Below are positions 63,034-64,000 of a DNA stretch of 64,000 nucleotides, in pieces (within the stretch, counting starts at the first letter, position 1; every line of letters begins with the position of its first letter). The notes under the pieces were generated by a model that had not been told where the DNA came from, made no database searches, and saw only the letters and a list, made by a program, of their open reading frames with translations. This DNA is from Alphaproteobacteria bacterium UBA6411 (GTDB lineage Bacteria > Pseudomonadota > Alphaproteobacteria > CAAGCB01 > CAG-977). The stretch covers positions 1 through 64,000 of the forward strand of contig DJPN01000007.1 of NCBI GenBank assembly GCA_002438565.1, written 5' to 3'. The translations under genes and the position numbers were made by a program.

Positions 63034-63906
63034 ATGTTCCAAGGTTCTTTTACCGCACTGATAACCCCGTTTAAAAACGGGCAAATCGACGACGACGCGT
63101 TCGTCCGCCTTGTCGCCCGCCAAATCGAACTGGGAACAAACGGGCTGGTCGTATGCGGCACAACGGGTGAAAGCGCAACCATGACAACCGAAGAACGCGA
63201 ACATGTCATCGCCTTGTGCGTCAAAACCGCGAATCGGAAAATCCCCGTCATTGCCGGAACGGGAACGAACGACACCGCCAAAACGGTCGAAGCCACACGC
63301 CGCGCCAAAGAATTGGGGGCGGACGCGGCTTTGGTTGTAACGCCTTATTACAACAAACCGTCGCAGGAGGGACTCTACCGCCATTTCAAAGCCGTTCACG
63401 ATTCCGTCGATTTGCCGATAATTCTTTACAACGTTCCGGGGCGGACGGGGGTCTGCCTGTCCGTTGAAACAATCGGGCGGCTGGCGAAGCTTCCGCACAT
63501 TGCGGGCATCAAAGACGCGACGCCCGATTTGCTGCGTCCGATTCAAATCCGCCGCGCCGTTCCCGACACTTTTTCAGTTTTGTCGGGGGAAGATGCAACC
63601 ATCGTCGCCTTTTTGGCGCACGGCGGCAACGGATGCATTTCGGTCACCGCCAACATCGCGCCCAAGGAATGTGCCGATTTGCACAAAGCCTGGGCGCGCA
63701 AAGATTGGGCTGAAATCGCCCGTCTGCGCGATTTATTGCTGGATTTGCATCAGGCGATGTTTGTCGAATCGAACCCCTGCCCCGTCAAATACGCGGCCGC
63801 TTTGCAAGGCTTCGGCGACGGTTCCCTGCGCCTGCCGCTGTGCGAAATATCGGACGCGTCGAAGCAGGTCGTCCGAGGGGCGATGAAAGCCGTTCTGGGG
63901 GAATAA
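63034..63906 (+). CDS. dapA: 4-hydroxy-tetrahydrodipicolinate synthase
   Basis: 290 residues, AAGGAGG before the ATG. It condenses pyruvate with aspartate semialdehyde in lysine and diaminopimelate synthesis. GTTGESATMTTEER, the catalytic Tyr in YNVPGRTG and the Schiff-base Lys in GIKDATPD are all present. smpB starts directly after the stop codon, the common dapA-smpB pair. Confidence 0.96.
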   Translation: MFQGSFTALITPFKNGQIDDDAFVRLVARQIELGTNGLVVCGTTGESATMTTEEREHVIALCVKTANRKIPVIAGTGTNDTAKTVEATRRAKELGADAALVVTPYYNKPSQEGLYRHFKAVHDSVDLPIILYNVPGRTGVCLSVETIGRLAKLPHIAGIKDATPDLLRPIQIRRAVPDTFSVLSGEDATIVAFLAHGGNGCISVTANIAPKECADLHKAWARKDWAEIARLRDLLLDLHQAMFVESNPCPVKYAAALQGFGDGSLRLPLCEISDASKQVVRGAMKAVLGE

Positions 63907-64000
63907 ATGAGCCAAAAACGTTCAACCATGATTACACAGGGGACGGTTGCGAAGAACCGCAAAGCCTCTTTCAATTTCGCCATTGAGGAAACCTTCGAGG
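63907..64000 (+). CDS. smpB: SsrA-binding protein SmpB (partial, runs off the window)
   Basis: The first 31 codons read TQGTVAKNRKASFNFAIEETFE after a short N-terminus, matching SmpB (family NRKARHDYFIEETYEAG). SmpB delivers tmRNA to stalled ribosomes. The ATG follows the dapA stop with no gap. Confidence 0.88.
   Translation, partial: MSQKRSTMITQGTVAKNRKASFNFAIEETFE

Noticed and set aside
1..64000. CRISPR array, insertion sequence or integrase
   Set aside because: No regularly spaced direct repeats, transposase motifs or terminal inverted repeats were seen; the terminase and XRE module are isolated.

Overview
The window is a stretch of chromosome from a flagellated Gram-negative alphaproteobacterium. 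The evidence is a CckA-type cell-cycle kinase inside a flgB-flgC-fliE-fliQ-fliR-flhB block, a flagellin followed by the alphaproteobacterial regulator FlbT, and a periplasmic alpha-2-macroglobulin/PbpC pair. The gene style recalls uncultured host-associated (gut) alphaproteobacteria; that placement is from memory and untested. Genes are tightly packed with many 1-4 bp overlaps. No tRNA, rRNA or CRISPR array was seen.

Layout. 0.1-9 kb (minus): recA, then a flagellar basal-body/export operon with cckA and cysQ, driven by a near-consensus sigma-54 site. 9-12.3 kb (plus): DUF486 protein, SPFH/NfeD pair, large membrane protein. 12.4-16.6 kb (minus): three consecutive genes of one putative metallopeptidase family; a fourth lies at 1.3 kb and a fifth at 54.3 kb. 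16.9-20.3 kb: rpsU, HU, rlmJ and a PoxB-like enzyme. 20.3-21.6 kb: an orphan phage terminase large subunit. 21.7-40.3 kb (minus): one directon with gaps of at most 27 nt, joining alpha-2-macroglobulin, pbpC, trhP, two lipoproteins, acnB, a very divergent isocitrate dehydrogenase, gltA, a Fic-MerR fusion, and an MBOAT/SGNH acetylation pair. 40.4-44.9 kb: a secreted nuclease, a membrane protein, and an ATP-grasp/alpha-E/transglutaminase pair. 45-48.9 kb: flagellin, flbT, a PLP enzyme and a YjfB-like protein. 48.9-51.6 kb: calcium-type P-ATPase. 51.7-56.2 kb (plus): a TPR plus transglutaminase-like protein with a C9 tract in its reading frame, a zinc ribbon, the fifth metallopeptidase paralogue, and a hexapeptide acyltransferase ending in a C11 tract. 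56.3-58.9 kb: a phosphoesterase-cupin fusion under a divergent MerR regulator, and an outer-membrane barrel. 59-61 kb: a small decayed phage-type regulatory module and two small unknowns. 61-64 kb: slt, dapA and the start of smpB.

Most unusual content: (1) the HExRH...EADA family, six domains in five genes in 64 kb, each transcription unit with its own TTGAC(A/G)-type promoter; (2) two long poly-C tracts 3.3 kb apart, one placed so that loss of a single base stops translation before a predicted catalytic domain; (3) three domain fusions or insertions in otherwise familiar families (Fic-MerR with a non-canonical Fic motif, phosphoesterase-cupin, isocitrate dehydrogenase with a large insert). 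All functions are from reading the sequence and recalling families; no search was run.
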